From Megalopta genalis (taxonomy: Eukaryota; Arthropoda; Insecta; Hymenoptera; Halictidae): 64,000 nt of DNA. Position 1 is the stretch's first letter; the number at the start of each line of letters is the position of its first letter. Below are positions 10,374-21,960 of the stretch, one piece after another. A program made the position numbers and the translations under genes. Location: contig NC_135019.1 of NCBI RefSeq assembly GCF_051020955.1, positions 23,999,375-24,063,374 of the forward strand, read 5' to 3'. The notes under the pieces are model-generated. The model did no database searches, was not told the DNA's origin, and was given only the letters and a program-made list of their open reading frames with translations.

Positions 10374-11294
10374 CTACTGTGATCAAAAAGTCAGGTGAAC
10401 TTGTTTATAAAATGTAAATTCTTTATTTATTCTTCCAAATCAATTTCATCCCCTTCAAAGTAATCCCCGTCCGATAAAACGCACTGTTTCCGACGCTTTT
10501 TCCAGTCCTCGAAACAGTCGGAATAGTCTTTTTCCGGTACAGCCTTCAAGACCTTCTTCGAGTCGGTTTTTATCTCCTCAATCGTGTCAAAACGGCGTCC
10601 CCGCATCGGCCTTTTGAGTTTGCTGAATAACCAGAAGTCGCACGGAGCCAAATCAGGCGAATACGGTGGTTGCGGAACGATATGAGTCGAGTTTTTGGCA
10701 AAAAAGTCGCGAAGAACCAATGCAGTATGACATGGCACCAATCGAGACTTGACGCGTTTGAGACACAAATCATCCTTCAAAATAGTTTGGACTGAGCCAA
10801 ATGATATTCCAACACTATCAGCGAGGTCTCTCATTGTCAGTCGACGATTTTCAAGCACCAAATCTTCGATTTTTTTGGACGTGGCCCTCGTCGGTAGACG
10901 TTGATGGTCGTCCAGAGCGCGGTTCGTCTTCAACGCGTTCTCGGCCCGCTTTGAACTTGTTGTACCACTTATAAACGTTTTTTTTGTGCCATAGTTTGAT
11001 CACCAAAGGCCTTCCGTAACATTTTCAACGTGTCCGCACAAGAATATTCGTTCCGCAAACAAAATTTGATGCAAGTTCTTTGCTCAACAAAATCACCCAT
11101 TGTAAAAATCGAAAAATTCACTTTTGGTTGTTTACAAGAACACGTGTAACTCGGAGATAATTAAACCTTTTGACAAACAGACACTTGGCAAATGTTACAG
11201 ACAGTCCTACCAACCTAGGAAAAAAAAATTACCTGCCTTTCTAATGCCCGGAAGTTTGAAATGACAATTTCACCTTACTTTTTGATCACAGTAG
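10374..11294 (-). mobile_element. Mariner element, internally deleted (921 bp)
   Basis: Terminal inverted repeats are clear: CTACTGTGATCAAAAAGT at 10374 and its inverse ACTTTTTGATCACAGTAG ending at 11294. They are flanked on both sides by TA (10372-10373 and 11295-11296), the expected mariner target duplication. Full-length mariners are about 1.3 kb, so roughly 350-400 bp of the interior is missing, and the deletion removes the middle of the transposase. The ends look intact enough to be bound by a transposase supplied elsewhere. Confidence 0.92.
10427..11100 (-). pseudogene. Mariner transposase pseudogene (D,D34D family)
   Basis: The probable start codon is at 11100-11098, opening with MGDFVEQRTCIKFCLRNEY, the usual N-terminal DNA-binding helix-turn-helix start of mariner transposases. 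The frame breaks twice at A-runs on the coding strand: near 10985 (eight A where seven would keep frame) and near 10877 (seven where six would). From there a frame runs to 10427 with RRLTMRDLADSVGISFGSVQ (second helix-turn-helix), then jumps from SRLVP directly to CHTALVLRDF. The catalytic core with the first and second Asp is therefore deleted. The third catalytic site survives in PPYSPDLAPCDFWLF, followed by a normal C-terminal region. It cannot make an active enzyme, and the two single-base insertions could in part be sequencing errors. Confidence 0.9.
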
Positions 11295-11296
11295 TA

Positions 11297-13200
11297 CACA
11301 ATGTTCGCCGCGAAAGCATTCACGAGCAATCCCAGTCGTTGGCAAACGAAGTGAGCTGTTTTCGAATTTATGCTTCCGAAGCGAGACCACGATCGAAGTC
11401 AGACGGAGCCTCCGATGATGCACGGCTGAAGTTGTGTGCAAATCTGAGAACTTGCACGGAATTTATTGGATCTTCTATGTAAATCGTATTGCACAGGTTA
11501 TTTCGATCATCGTGTACACATTTCAGGTTGGTTAAATAGTGTTCCGACGATTCTATCGAAATTCTGTTGTAAATAGACGGTGATTCTTTACGCAAAATAA
11601 AAATTGTCTGCAACTATTGCTAACAACAGGAGTCGGTTTGGAATGCCTTTCGTTAATCATCTTAATGAAACGAAGACGATATATTGATGCTTTTCTATTC
11701 TTTTAAACTTTCTAATGTCTAATGTCTCAAATTGCAGTTACAGAATTCATGAAATCCACGGTCTAGTTATAAGAAGCAAAATTGCAGATTGCTGAATGCA
11801 TTAATTAATAATAGAAACATGTGCAACAAGGTTCACTGAATAAATTAAAATGTATGTTGAAATTTTCTTAAGAATTACAAGAAGGTTTACAATGTGTCAG
11901 ATATGATTTAAAAACTACGATAATCCTATGCATAATTAATAGATCTTATGCATCTACAATGATTACGTAGATACAAAACGGAGGATAATATAGTCTATGC
12001 AAATCTTGCATCGTTTTGCGAAGAGCTATAAACAGACAATTCACTTTTTGTGCTGCAAGCAATCTAGGGAACATTCTTTGTATTATGATTCGAAAGAACG
12101 TTGAATTCTAAATGGTAATGAGCAACATGAATTAAATATCATAACGTCAGGTTGCATGGAAAACGTCGGATGCCTGCCAGATTACTAAAGTGAACGATGC
12201 AAGATATATTGTTAATTACAAAATAGATTGCTACATCGATCACCGAACGTTTCAACACTTTTTCTTAAAACCAAAATGTATATGTTAAATATTAAATTTT
12301 ACATTAAAATCAGTTTCATTTGTTCGAAATTGTTCGAAACTAAAATGCTAATCAAAATTGTTACGAAGACGCACAGTGTTCGATCCTACAGGGAATTTTG
12401 GGATAATATCAATAATTCTTAAACTAATTTATTTTCAATTTGAAACCTCTGATACTTTTTCGAAGAATATATGAATTTTATCAAAAAGAGTTTAAATGAT
12501 CTCGATCTTTTTGTTAAATAAAATGTTCTGATAATTAATGGAGCCATTCTTTTTTTAATAATTCTTTGAATAAACACTTTTTACAAAAATTTTGGTATAG
12601 AAAGAAGTGTATTCCTTCGCGCAAGAAAATTGTTGATAAGTAACTCTGTATTTAATACAGGAATTAAAATTATACAAACAATTTGTAATAAAATTGTATG
12701 TTTTCGTTCATCAATTAATAGTCCATCGTATGTCATTTAAATGGTAGATCATCATACATTTCTTCGTATACAATTGTATATTTTCAACACTTCGATTGCC
12801 CCGCCACAACCACAAAAGTTGCATACAATTAGTATGTGGCATGTGTAAGTATTCAATCAAATTGAAATTGGATAATTCAGCTGTTTCACGTTCAATATTT
12901 TTGCAACATTCTTACGCTGTGCTGATCCTAATAAAATTAGGAAAACATAACAGATTAGCGTATAATTTCCGAATTTAAGCAAACAATTTCATCACTCGCG
13001 TATGGTTGACTCGGCAGGTAAAGAATTAAAAACGTATTTGATTTCCCAGATCGAAAATGAATAACTTTAGGAGTTACTAATTTCATCTCAAAATTCCCTA
13101 TAGGATCGAACACCGTGCATCGTGACTTTTCCACCAAATTTTCGTGGATAGAAACTTTGCGGCGTGTAACTTAGGATCTAATTTGATCAGGTCACGTAGC
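11297..13200. other. AT-rich desert, no gene recognised
   Basis: The first 200 bases are moderately GC-rich, the rest strongly AT-rich. Only short reading frames; no repeat pair was noticed. Confidence 0.55.
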
Positions 13201-14330
13201 CCGCTGTACGCGCACACATGCATCATATTTTACCCAATTTTCGGCGCAGCAGCGTCCAGCGTCGCAGGGTTAATAAAACATTTTTCCGCGAGCGGGCAAA
13301 CGGGCGTCAGCTGAACTTTGCTTTCGCGGCCCGTGCCGCGCCGGCAAAGTTCGGTCGTTTAATTTGTGTAATACACTTCAACTCGATCAAATGTTCCCTA
13401 CGCAGCGGCGTATAATTGCCGCAATGAAAGAGACAATCAGCGGGCTGGCCAACGTGTCGAACCCATTAACTGATGAATGTGACTTCGTTAAAATAGCATG
13501 GAATGTCTAACGAAAATAATGGCCGGCCGATATCGCGAAAACGAAATATTGTCAGCGGATCCAGGACGGGAACGTCGCTCGAATCCTCCCCGTAATTTCA
13601 CGTAAAGATATTTCACCGCGTTTTTATTAAACGTGTAGACACGGTATTTCTGTTGCCGTTTATATGGGCGCGCTCGCGCGCGCGCATCTCTGCACCCTCC
13701 GCTCCCCGTCTACTATCTTCCATCTCGCCCTTCCGTTCATCCACTAAAAACTCTATCGCTTCTGTTGCCTTCTCCCTCTTTCTCCGTCCTCGGCCTTATC
13801 CTCCTCGTCCGACGTCCCCGGCCCCGCATCGTCCGCTCTTCAACTCTTTTTTCGACTTCCCTTTCCGCACATCCGTTTATCTTGATGTGTAACTACGGTC
13901 AGCGGCACAGTTCACGGGAAGTTTCGTTGTTTATTTGGTTCCAGATTGTCCCCAAGAACCCGCCTCGAAATTCGTCGACGTCGGGGAAACCGTTTGATCG
14001 ATTCGAATTTGTTACGGGATCCGTACCACCCGACCGACTCGCTTGTACTACTCGTTCCTCTCGTTTTCCCTTTTCCCACCGGCAGATTTCGTTAATCCCG
14101 CCTATTCTTTCGCGCAAAGTCGATTGCGGAATTTCGTGCGTTCGTCGGGCAGGATGACCTTTCGGAAGTTATGAGGTTGAAGTGAAAATACCAGATTTTA
14201 TGGACGTTCTCCGCAGATTTGTCTGTTTGGTTCGTTCCTGTAATCGGGGATTAACCTTTTTCAATCGGTTTTTCTGCGGTCGTCGTCGCTCCCTATTTTA
14301 TGCTTTCTTGACGATGACGGGTTTGTGAGA
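13201..14330. other. GC-rich block, no gene recognised
   Basis: One of the stronger GC/CpG blocks, with an alternating CG run (GCGCGCTCGCGCGCGCGC, 13667-13684) that could adopt Z-DNA, and a C/T-rich run from 13690 to 13870. A 130-codon plus frame (13765-14157) and overlapping frames on both strands are rich in Arg, Ser and Pro, as expected from composition. Promoter or untranslated exon is possible but unsupported. Confidence 0.45.
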
Positions 14331-16480
14331 AGTAAAACAATCATAGTTCTAACATTGTTTATATATACCATTTATCGATGTTGTTAGGAGAGAAAATATA
14401 TTTGTCGCGTTACCTGTACTCCTTGCAATTGGGGGAGAACATTTTTGCGGTCCAATTAACACAATTTATTTTATAAGTTCACGCGACTGCAACAATTTAT
14501 TGAATTCTCTGTGTTCTCTTTCAAAGTTCTAGGAAATGCTTATCGTAAACTATGATGAATGGAAGTTTACCCTTATTTCTATTTCTATGATGTAAAATAA
14601 TTACATTGAGCGCATGAAAGGATTACTTTAATATTTTTACTAATGCTTCCAAGTTATTCAACGCAATCAATCCTAGAACTCTTAAGGTATCAGAAGGTTC
14701 TAAGACTCGTTAAGGTAAGGTCATTTTGTGTCCAAATAAGAAAAAATGCTATAAATATTATCTTTCCCTTTCGAAGAATACTTATTTATAAAATTCTGTT
14801 AAATAATAAATTTTGCATCAATTTTTAAATTGATCCAAAAATAGTGTATAAAAATATCATAAAGAACATTGTTAGAACAAAAATGCGTGTTTAAAATTCT
14901 GTGGACATCTTTTGCTCCTTCTTTAAATATGTTGGGGTTGAGAATAGAAATAATTATAATTTAAACTATAATTTACTTGCATTACAGTTTGAAATTCGTT
15001 TGATTGACAAATTGTTTAATTTCCAAATTTTGTAAAGAATCAAAATTAAAAAACGGTTATGTATTTAGACATTACGTTTGTTAACACAGTAAATAATAAG
15101 AAATATCTTCACAAAATCATATGGTTATGACTCAATTGAAAACATGAAAAATTTGTTGGAGACACTGAGTAATCCATTCATTATTAATAGCCTGAAATTC
15201 ATTTGTCAGTATCAAAAAGAGGCAAACCTTGGAAATCTTGTCAAGATAGTGAAGTACGAATTAATCGTGTTTCACATAAAGTTTAATACGAACATGTTTC
15301 GTGTTTCAAAAACGTGAAAGATCTTTATAGGTGAATCTTATGAAGTGCGAAGAAGAATAATTTGCTCGTTTCCCTGCGAGACACTATGAACAGGATTAAG
15401 GATTGTCGACGTTTCGAATGTATTCCGGGCGTTCTGCCCAGACTGTTCGAAAACTGTCCAGCGTCGTTGCCAAATTATGTTTCTTTTAAGGCTCGCGTAT
15501 TATTAGCCGTAGCTGCGTCTGTGGAGTAGCAGCTATTTAAGCAAATTTGATTGCGATCACGTACCCAGAAACTTTGATCCTTTGAACCGAGCACGCTCCT
15601 TTGAAGCAGACATCCCGTCACAGGTGGCCGAGTAACACTCTATCATCGATCCATTTAAAAGCACTATTGAATATTTCGACGTAACAAGCTCTGCGCCACA
15701 TGTTTTCATCTATACCGTTGGTGACATTTATTGCATTTACTATTTAACAGCAATTAATGTGGCACGCACTGCGTAAGCATATTTTAGTTTACTCAGTCAA
15801 AAGAATATACAAAACTACTAATAACTACTACTAAAACTACTAATATACAAAACTACTAATAATAAATGCGGGGCACGCGCGTGAATATAATAAAACAACG
15901 TTTTTTTTATCTAACATAGATGTAATTATAATGCAGGCTAGAAAACTAATGAAAACATAGCCTCATAACATGTGTCGAGTCACAACGACTGATCTCTCAA
16001 TTAATAATTAGGAACGCATAGCGATGTTTCTTAGCACTATTTTTATACTGTAGACCGTATCATACTTGTTTCAATTATGATATATCGATGAAGACATATT
16101 ACATTTTTTGTTAAAAAAAATAAACAAAATAAAAGAACAATAACATACAATATGTTACAAATGTCTTGTTCGATAAATATAAAGTTAACTTATCGTATGA
16201 ATTTTTATGACGAGTTAACAAAAATATAATTAACAATGGCTGCACTTAAATAGCGACATGTTAAGAAAATAAAGGATAAAAAGATAAAAAAAGATCATAT
16301 TATTTAACGATTTTGATGATTTTTCCCATGTGGGAACTTCGTACTCGTATAAGTACAAAAGAATATTGTAATTTTTTATTTCGTATGAAAATTACGAAGA
16401 CAATTTTACTGGTTATAACTACAATGTCCCGGATGGGACCAGCAGCTGTGGAACATTTGTAATTAATTAATTTGCATAAT
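14331..16480. other. AT-rich desert, no gene recognised
   Basis: A small internal repeat of ACAAAACTACTAATA occurs at about 15810-15862. A mildly GC-richer patch lies at 15360-15640. No reading frame of note. Confidence 0.55.
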
Positions 16481-17460
16481 TCCCAATCGGGAGCTTAATG
16501 TGCCAGAGGCACAGCAGTTGGTCACTTCACAGTAACCGGCTTCATTACCCTATTGCCGTGCGAAGGAGCTCTGAGCGATAGTTCAACAAGACTTGCAGAT
16601 CAACTGATCAGAGAGATGAGTCGGGCCGCAGGAATGAAAACGCAACCGAAATGATTGCGCACCTGATAATACGTCGGGCAAGCGTAAAGCCGCCAGGAAG
16701 TGTTTTCGCCGGTCGTCAAACGAAGAAAAACGGAACTGTTTCCTCGACTGTCCCCTTTGATTAAACTCTTAGTCGTTAGCGCGAGCACGGCTCAGAACGA
16801 GAGTGTAGAGACAAAAAGGAGAGAAAAAAAGGGAAAAGGGAAAAGGGAAAAAGGAAAGGAAGAGCGGAACTCCTCAATTAGTTTCCGGCCCCGTTGGCCC
16901 CACCTCGCTAAATTGCGATGAGCTTCGAGTACATCAAATTAACGGCGCGAGTTTATCTTGCGTTTAGAAAAACCGACTGCAAATTTCCCTTGAAAGGATC
17001 CAGGGCCCCGCGGAGACGGATTTTTTGCCGTGAAGTTCTTCCGCCGCTGTCCGGCCGGCCGTTGTTATTTAAAGCATTGCCTTAAATCTCCCCAGGCCGA
17101 AAGGATCCACTGCCGCGAGAGTAATTCGAGACAATCTATCGTTTTAATCTAGTAAACTGGAATTGCGAGCGCCGCGCCGCGGATCCTTCGATCCGATCTA
17201 TTCGGTGCTGGAACATTGTCCGGGGAACAGCTGAACGCTGTTTCTAACAATTTTGCATAATTCACGAGTACCCGGGCCAGATAAGGAGCTATAAATCGAC
17301 GCCGAATGGCGGCGGATCTCGGTGAACATCGGCCAACACGTGTCGGACGTTATATCGCGATGAGTTTCGATTGCTTCACGAAAACTCGATGAATTTCTCG
17401 TCATCCCTGCGGCCCTACCGTAAGTCCAACTCGTATTATACTCCTTTTTGTGTCGGTCAT
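16481..17460. other. GC-richer block with purine tract
   Basis: Contains a purine-only tract at about 16812-16866 with three successive GGGAAAA units, able in principle to form triplex or partial G-quadruplex structures. A 125-codon minus frame (17198-17575) extends into AT-rich DNA and shows no motif. Confidence 0.45.
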
Positions 17461-17649
17461 TCCACAAATTAATCCTTATATGTATAGACTGCAGATCTTT
17501 ACACAAAATAAAAATTATCTTAGTCAACTGTGGAAAACAAATGAAATAAAGCTTAATAATTTTTTTTAATAACACTAATCCTCTCTTTGCGCTTTTAAAC
17601 TTGTTCTGATATACTTATCGATATAACCGTGCATATTTTATTAAAATAT

Positions 17650-17700
17650 ACCAAAAGTTGAATTGAAGTAAAAATCATTATACTACTGAGAAATTTTATA
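17650..17700 (+). repeat. Dispersed repeat, short copy (AAAATCATTATACT family)
   Basis: GTTGAATTGAAGTAAAAATC and ATTATACTACTGAGAAATTT align with the middle of the repeat at 41979-42141. A longer, better relative is at 57441-57600. Only about 50 bp are preserved here. Confidence 0.45.
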
Positions 17701-18488
17701 ATTATCTTACGGTATTAACAATTTAGTTCTCAAATACTTCCAGTATCTTCAGAATTTCTTATTCCATCGATTCACTCTTATCACAAATGTGCTTCTTACA
17801 GACAATTACGCAAAAAATGTTATAGAAGTATTTATTATAGCTGCTTCATATTTTAAATCGATAGATTGTATTTAGATTGTGCAATTTTTAAGAAGTACAT
17901 CTTAGAGAACATAAAATTTCATTGCATTTTTAATGTATGTTTATTGTATGACGTAACATTCGAAAGCACGAAATATGGTTCAATTTAATCTTTATCATCA
18001 GACACGTTTTCGTTTTTTGGGTTCATTCGATCCAGTAAATGCAGCGACGAAGTGGAAGGTAATTCGTACAGTGTTTTCACGAGAATTTAAAATAGGGCGT
18101 GAAGCATAAATATCCGCACGTAATACTAATCCTGCAGTGGATCATAAAGGCACGACCAGTAAACGTACAATACAATATTGGTGCAGCTTATTTCATAGAG
18201 ATAGATACAATTGTCGAAAATTTGGGAATTGTTAGCTCTAGAGTTATACTGAATAAATAATGTATAAAAATAGACTTATACTAATATAAATAACTGAATT
18301 GCAGGAGAAAGAAAAGATAAGTGCAAAGACTAAGATAAGCATCTATGAAAATGATCTTGTACGACTTCAAGATGTATTCAAGAATCTATTGACGAAATAA
18401 AAATTGTTTCTATTGATTACAAGGAACAGGATCTAAATAAAAATTTCTTCTTTCTTCTTTTAATGATTACAATATGTTTCAACTAATA
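17701..18488. other. AT-rich, nothing recognised
   Basis: No gene or repeat noticed. Confidence 0.55.
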
Positions 18489-18490
18489 TA

Positions 18491-18726
18491 TTAGGTCTAC
18501 CGGAAAGTTCTGTCCGTTTAGGAAGTGAAAGGAAATAATAGATTTTTCATAAATTTAGTAATATTTATTGTGTACAATATAATTTCCGTCGTTACTTATG
18601 ACCTCTTGCCAGCGTGATGGCAATTTGTGAGCAACATTTTTTAAAAATATATGTCTCAAATGAACATGTGCATATCTATCGAAAGTTGCAATGACATTAT
18701 CAGACAGAACTTTCCGGTAGACCTAA
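18491..18726 (-). mobile_element. 236-bp mariner remnant (MITE-like)
   Basis: Terminal inverted repeats TTAGGTCTACCGGAAAGTTC and the mirror at the right end are essentially perfect over 20 bp and more, with TA at 18489-18490 and 18727-18728. The interior keeps a piece of transposase C-terminus on the minus strand, so this is a mariner that lost nearly everything but its ends rather than an unrelated MITE. Confidence 0.9.
18555..18636 (-). pseudogene. Mariner transposase C-terminal fragment
   Basis: Reads KLPSRWQEVISNDGNYIV and stops at 18555-18557. This matches the normal C-terminal signature of mariner transposases (Leu-Pro-x-Arg-Trp-Gln-x-Val-Ile). No catalytic residues remain. Confidence 0.85.
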
Positions 18727-18729
18727 TAT

Positions 18730-18960
18730 TTATACGCTCGAATTCTCGTAATCTATTTGCTCCTTCAAATTACACTTGTACTCATTTTTAACATAAATGC
18801 ATAAATTCCGCAGTATTAACTTCTTCAGATTAATGATATTTTTTTACGTTTAAATTGAAAACTTTTAAAAACTTACTAAAAAGACAAACTTGGTGAGAAA
18901 TGTTTAGCATCGACTACTGTATTATAAATAGATTGCGGATTTTATGCGTTTCTGACAAAA
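18730..18960. repeat. GCATAAA-family repeat, inverted pair
   Basis: A plus-strand copy (18730-18815, with CTTCAAATTACACTTGTACT and GCATAAATTCCGCAG) and a short minus-strand copy (18928-18960, reverse complement AACGCATAAAATCCGCAATC) face each other across 110 AT-rich bases. The arrangement may be an inverted-repeat element. Related single copies are at 6560-6611 and 47640-47728. Confidence 0.5.
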
Positions 18961-19133
18961 GTGAACTAATAGAATACGAAATAGTAAATATGGGTAATTT
19001 CACCATTGCTATTAGTTTATTTTCAAATTATTAAAAACGCTAAGAAATGAAAAGAATTTTTACTTGATTCCTGTTCTTTACAATCGACGTGGAGCATATT
19101 TGTTATCCGCAGTTTAGGGATGAAATCAGTGTA

Positions 19134-19394
19134 TTAGAATCACAGTGGCGTAAATCACACTTTCCTCATTGGAAAACAAGGAAGTGTTATTGTTTACTAA
19201 CACGTGCATTGTTTACTCACCAAATGTATTGATAAGATAATGTAGAGTTAAGTTAATTTGTGGTAACTTTACCATTTATTTTACTTGTCTTTTTAATATT
19301 TTGCCACGTATCGATTACATTTTAAAACATTGTAACTCAAAATTGTCGAAAATTTTTGTTACAGTTTCGAAAACTTACACCACTATGATTCTAA
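19134..19394. mobile_element. 261-bp TIR element (TTAGAATCACAGTGG family)
   Basis: The left end TTAGAATCACAGTGGCGTAA and the right end, reverse-complemented TTAGAATCATAGTGGTGTAA, match at 18 of 20 positions. The right three-quarters align with 43914-44070, where a shorter copy keeps the same ends. The right terminus has been hit by the hAT-like element at 19396. No coding capacity. Confidence 0.75.
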
Positions 19395-19395
19395 C

Positions 19396-19916
19396 CAGAG
19401 CTGGGTAAAAAGTAATCTAATTAACTATTAACGATTATAAGTCACGTGAAATCATATTTATTATTAATGATTACGATTGCTAAGTAATCATATCAATGAA
19501 TAACTTAAGTAATCAAAGCAAATGTAATCGTTGGTCATAATTATCATAGTAATCATTAATCATGTGTAATGAATCCTTTTTCACTCTGATTAATTGGAAA
19601 ATTTGGTATTATGGAAGATAATAAAAATTTTTTATAGTTTTTAGATAATCTGCATGTATTTCATGTATCAATTGAAGATTTTTCTTATTTGGGCCTCTCA
19701 TCCAGGCCCAATATAGCAACTGATAAGAAAAGATAAATTAATAAATCATTCGAGACTACAGATTACTGATTAATGATTGCACATTACCAAATGAAATCAT
19801 TGTCACCGATTTATTTCTAGTAACGATTAATTGATTAATGATTACGATTATCATGATTACTTTTCGTAATCAATTACAAAAGTAACCACAAAATAATCGA
19901 TTACTGTTCAATTCTG
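19396..19916. mobile_element. 521-bp hAT-like MITE with 8-bp target duplication
   Basis: It starts CAGAGCTGGGTAAAAAGTAA and ends CAATTCTG, whose reverse complement CAGAATTG pairs with the start. CAGAGCTGGG-type ends are typical of hAT elements. Eight-base flanks ATTCTAAC (19388-19395) and ATTCTAAG (19917-19924) differ at one position and fit the hAT-style 8-bp duplication. The body is made of repeated GTAATC / GATTAC phrases, with no reading frame. It inserted into the last bases of the neighbouring TIR element, so it is the younger of the two. Confidence 0.8.
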
Positions 19917-19924
19917 ATTCTAAG

Positions 19925-21040
19925 CAACTCAAATGTTGAAAGGTTAACGATGACCAGTCGACAGTGTTCCGTATGGATAATTATCATGGTTAATTTTCTG
20001 TGTCGTGACACATGCGGCGAATAGCCGTGTGGATTTTCGATTAAATCCTCTTGATGTTCTAAGGTCCCGCGAGGGATACGTAGAGGGACACGTCTGCGGA
20101 CTATCATCTGCCAAATTAATATTAGGCGACTGCGTCAAAGAGCAGTGCCAGTAGCGTTTGATAATTCGCGTTCCTCGAATCTACGTCTCGAACGAGGTCT
20201 CTACTCTACGCGATAATGATTATGATTGAGTGTGCTGGGACGATTGCAAGTACGCTGAATCTAATGAGTCTGTTGTAGTTATATGCAACAAAACCATCAA
20301 TAGATTAAAGTCAAATGAAACAAAGAGTTTATCGATAAAATTGTGAACGAAACAGTCATTGCCAAAAGAAGTTTACCAAATTAAGGTAATAACAATTATT
20401 CTTATTTTCGGGCATTGTACTTCTGTATTGTCTTTCTCTACTGTGTGTGACGAGTTCCATTTATTTCCTTCACTTTACTTGTTCGATCAGCAGTTGTCAC
20501 TTCTATTCCAGTTTTGGAACACAAAATCTCGTTAAAATATAGAAAATAAACAAAATAATGAAAATATAACTTCTGTCATGATCATGATTCGCGAAAGAAA
20601 AACATTTTATTTTCAATTTCACATTTCCTACAAAACGTTCTGTACAATTTAATTAATGTTTTAACAATGTACGATTAAATGTCCTCTGCCGATTGCAATA
20701 ATTCTAGCCACAATTCCACGACTTTCCACTGCATTAATTTCAACTTAATTTTCAAAAATTCTCAGCTCGCAGTAATAAATTCCACTCGATTACCTTTGTT
20801 ATTGAGAAAAGTATTTCTTCAAAGAATCGCCGGAAAATTAGTAAAATTAAGGCAACGTATGCGGACAGTGCTTGTTAATAATCATGAGTGGCAGCGTAAT
20901 TAATAAATAAAATTTTAAATTCCGCAAAACGTAATTACAATCGGCAAGCAAATTATTCGCTTGATAAGCACTCGTCGATTTCCATCGAAGAACGTATCTC
21001 GTTACACAAAAGTATCATACACGTACACACATATATTGTG
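19925..21040. other. No gene recognised
   Basis: AT-rich with short frames only; nothing repeated was noticed. Confidence 0.55.
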
Positions 21041-21960
21041 CAACATACTCGGGTAAAATATCTATTTATCGCGGGACGTTATTTCTGCCGCGGTCGTCGC
21101 CTCTTAATGCAACGGCGAAAACAACGGCCGGTATAACGTAATTTATAAAGAGGACTCGCTGGAAATTAATCTACCGTTCAATTGTGTTCCCATTCCGACC
21201 GATGAGATAAACAATTATTTTTCACCGGCTACCTATGATATTAAACAACTCGAGAAGGTCTTAATTGTGTTTACATGAGAGTCTATTCGTCCTGACCGTC
21301 GCCTCCAATTACTTCTCCACACTTCAGAGACACCATTTACTCGCTCTCACGGTGGAAACGTATTTTTATTTCCATCAGCGGCATCTTAAAAAAAAAGAGA
21401 AGAACGAAAGAGGGAGAAGAAATTGCTCGGCAGGGAATCTCGTTGTAGGACAAAAGAAATAGAAACCATCCGTGTAGACGCATCAATCGTTCGATAGCTA
21501 CGTGGATATTAGGTTCGACTGTTTCCTCCCTTCTCCCGAGAATGCTATCATCTCTCTCCCTCTCTTTTCTCTCCCCATCGTTCTCTCTTTCTCCTCTCTT
21601 CTCTCCTCGAGCAGCAACGTTCTCGTTCGATGCTCTTTTCAGTTACTCCGCTATTTTTCCGATCTGACCCGGTTGCTTCCTCGAGCAACACTTTTCTATC
21701 TGTCGTTTGCTTGCCCCTTTAATGATCCACTTGTACCGAACTTATTCTTCGCGCACTCACAATCATCTACCGATGGCATCTACAACATTCGATAGCTAGG
21801 CTGTGCTTCCAGTCAGAACTTCGAGGAGTCTTGCGCAACTTTCGAGACACAAATCGAACGTTGAAATGTTGCGGATGCCTCGAGTAGAATCGCGGGAAAC
21901 GCTGCCACCACGTTGACGAATACCGAGATCTTTTTCGGCGAGGAATCGTTATCAAAGTAA
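21041..21960. other. GC-richer block with polypyrimidine tract
   Basis: Includes a C/T-rich tract at 21520-21615. A 97-codon plus frame (21502-21795) crosses it and translates as Ser/Leu/Phe-rich sequence because of the tract. No domain recognised. Confidence 0.45.

Noticed and set aside
10570..10773. 67-residue minus frame inside the mariner
   Set aside because: Alternative-frame shadow of the transposase pseudogene on the same strand.
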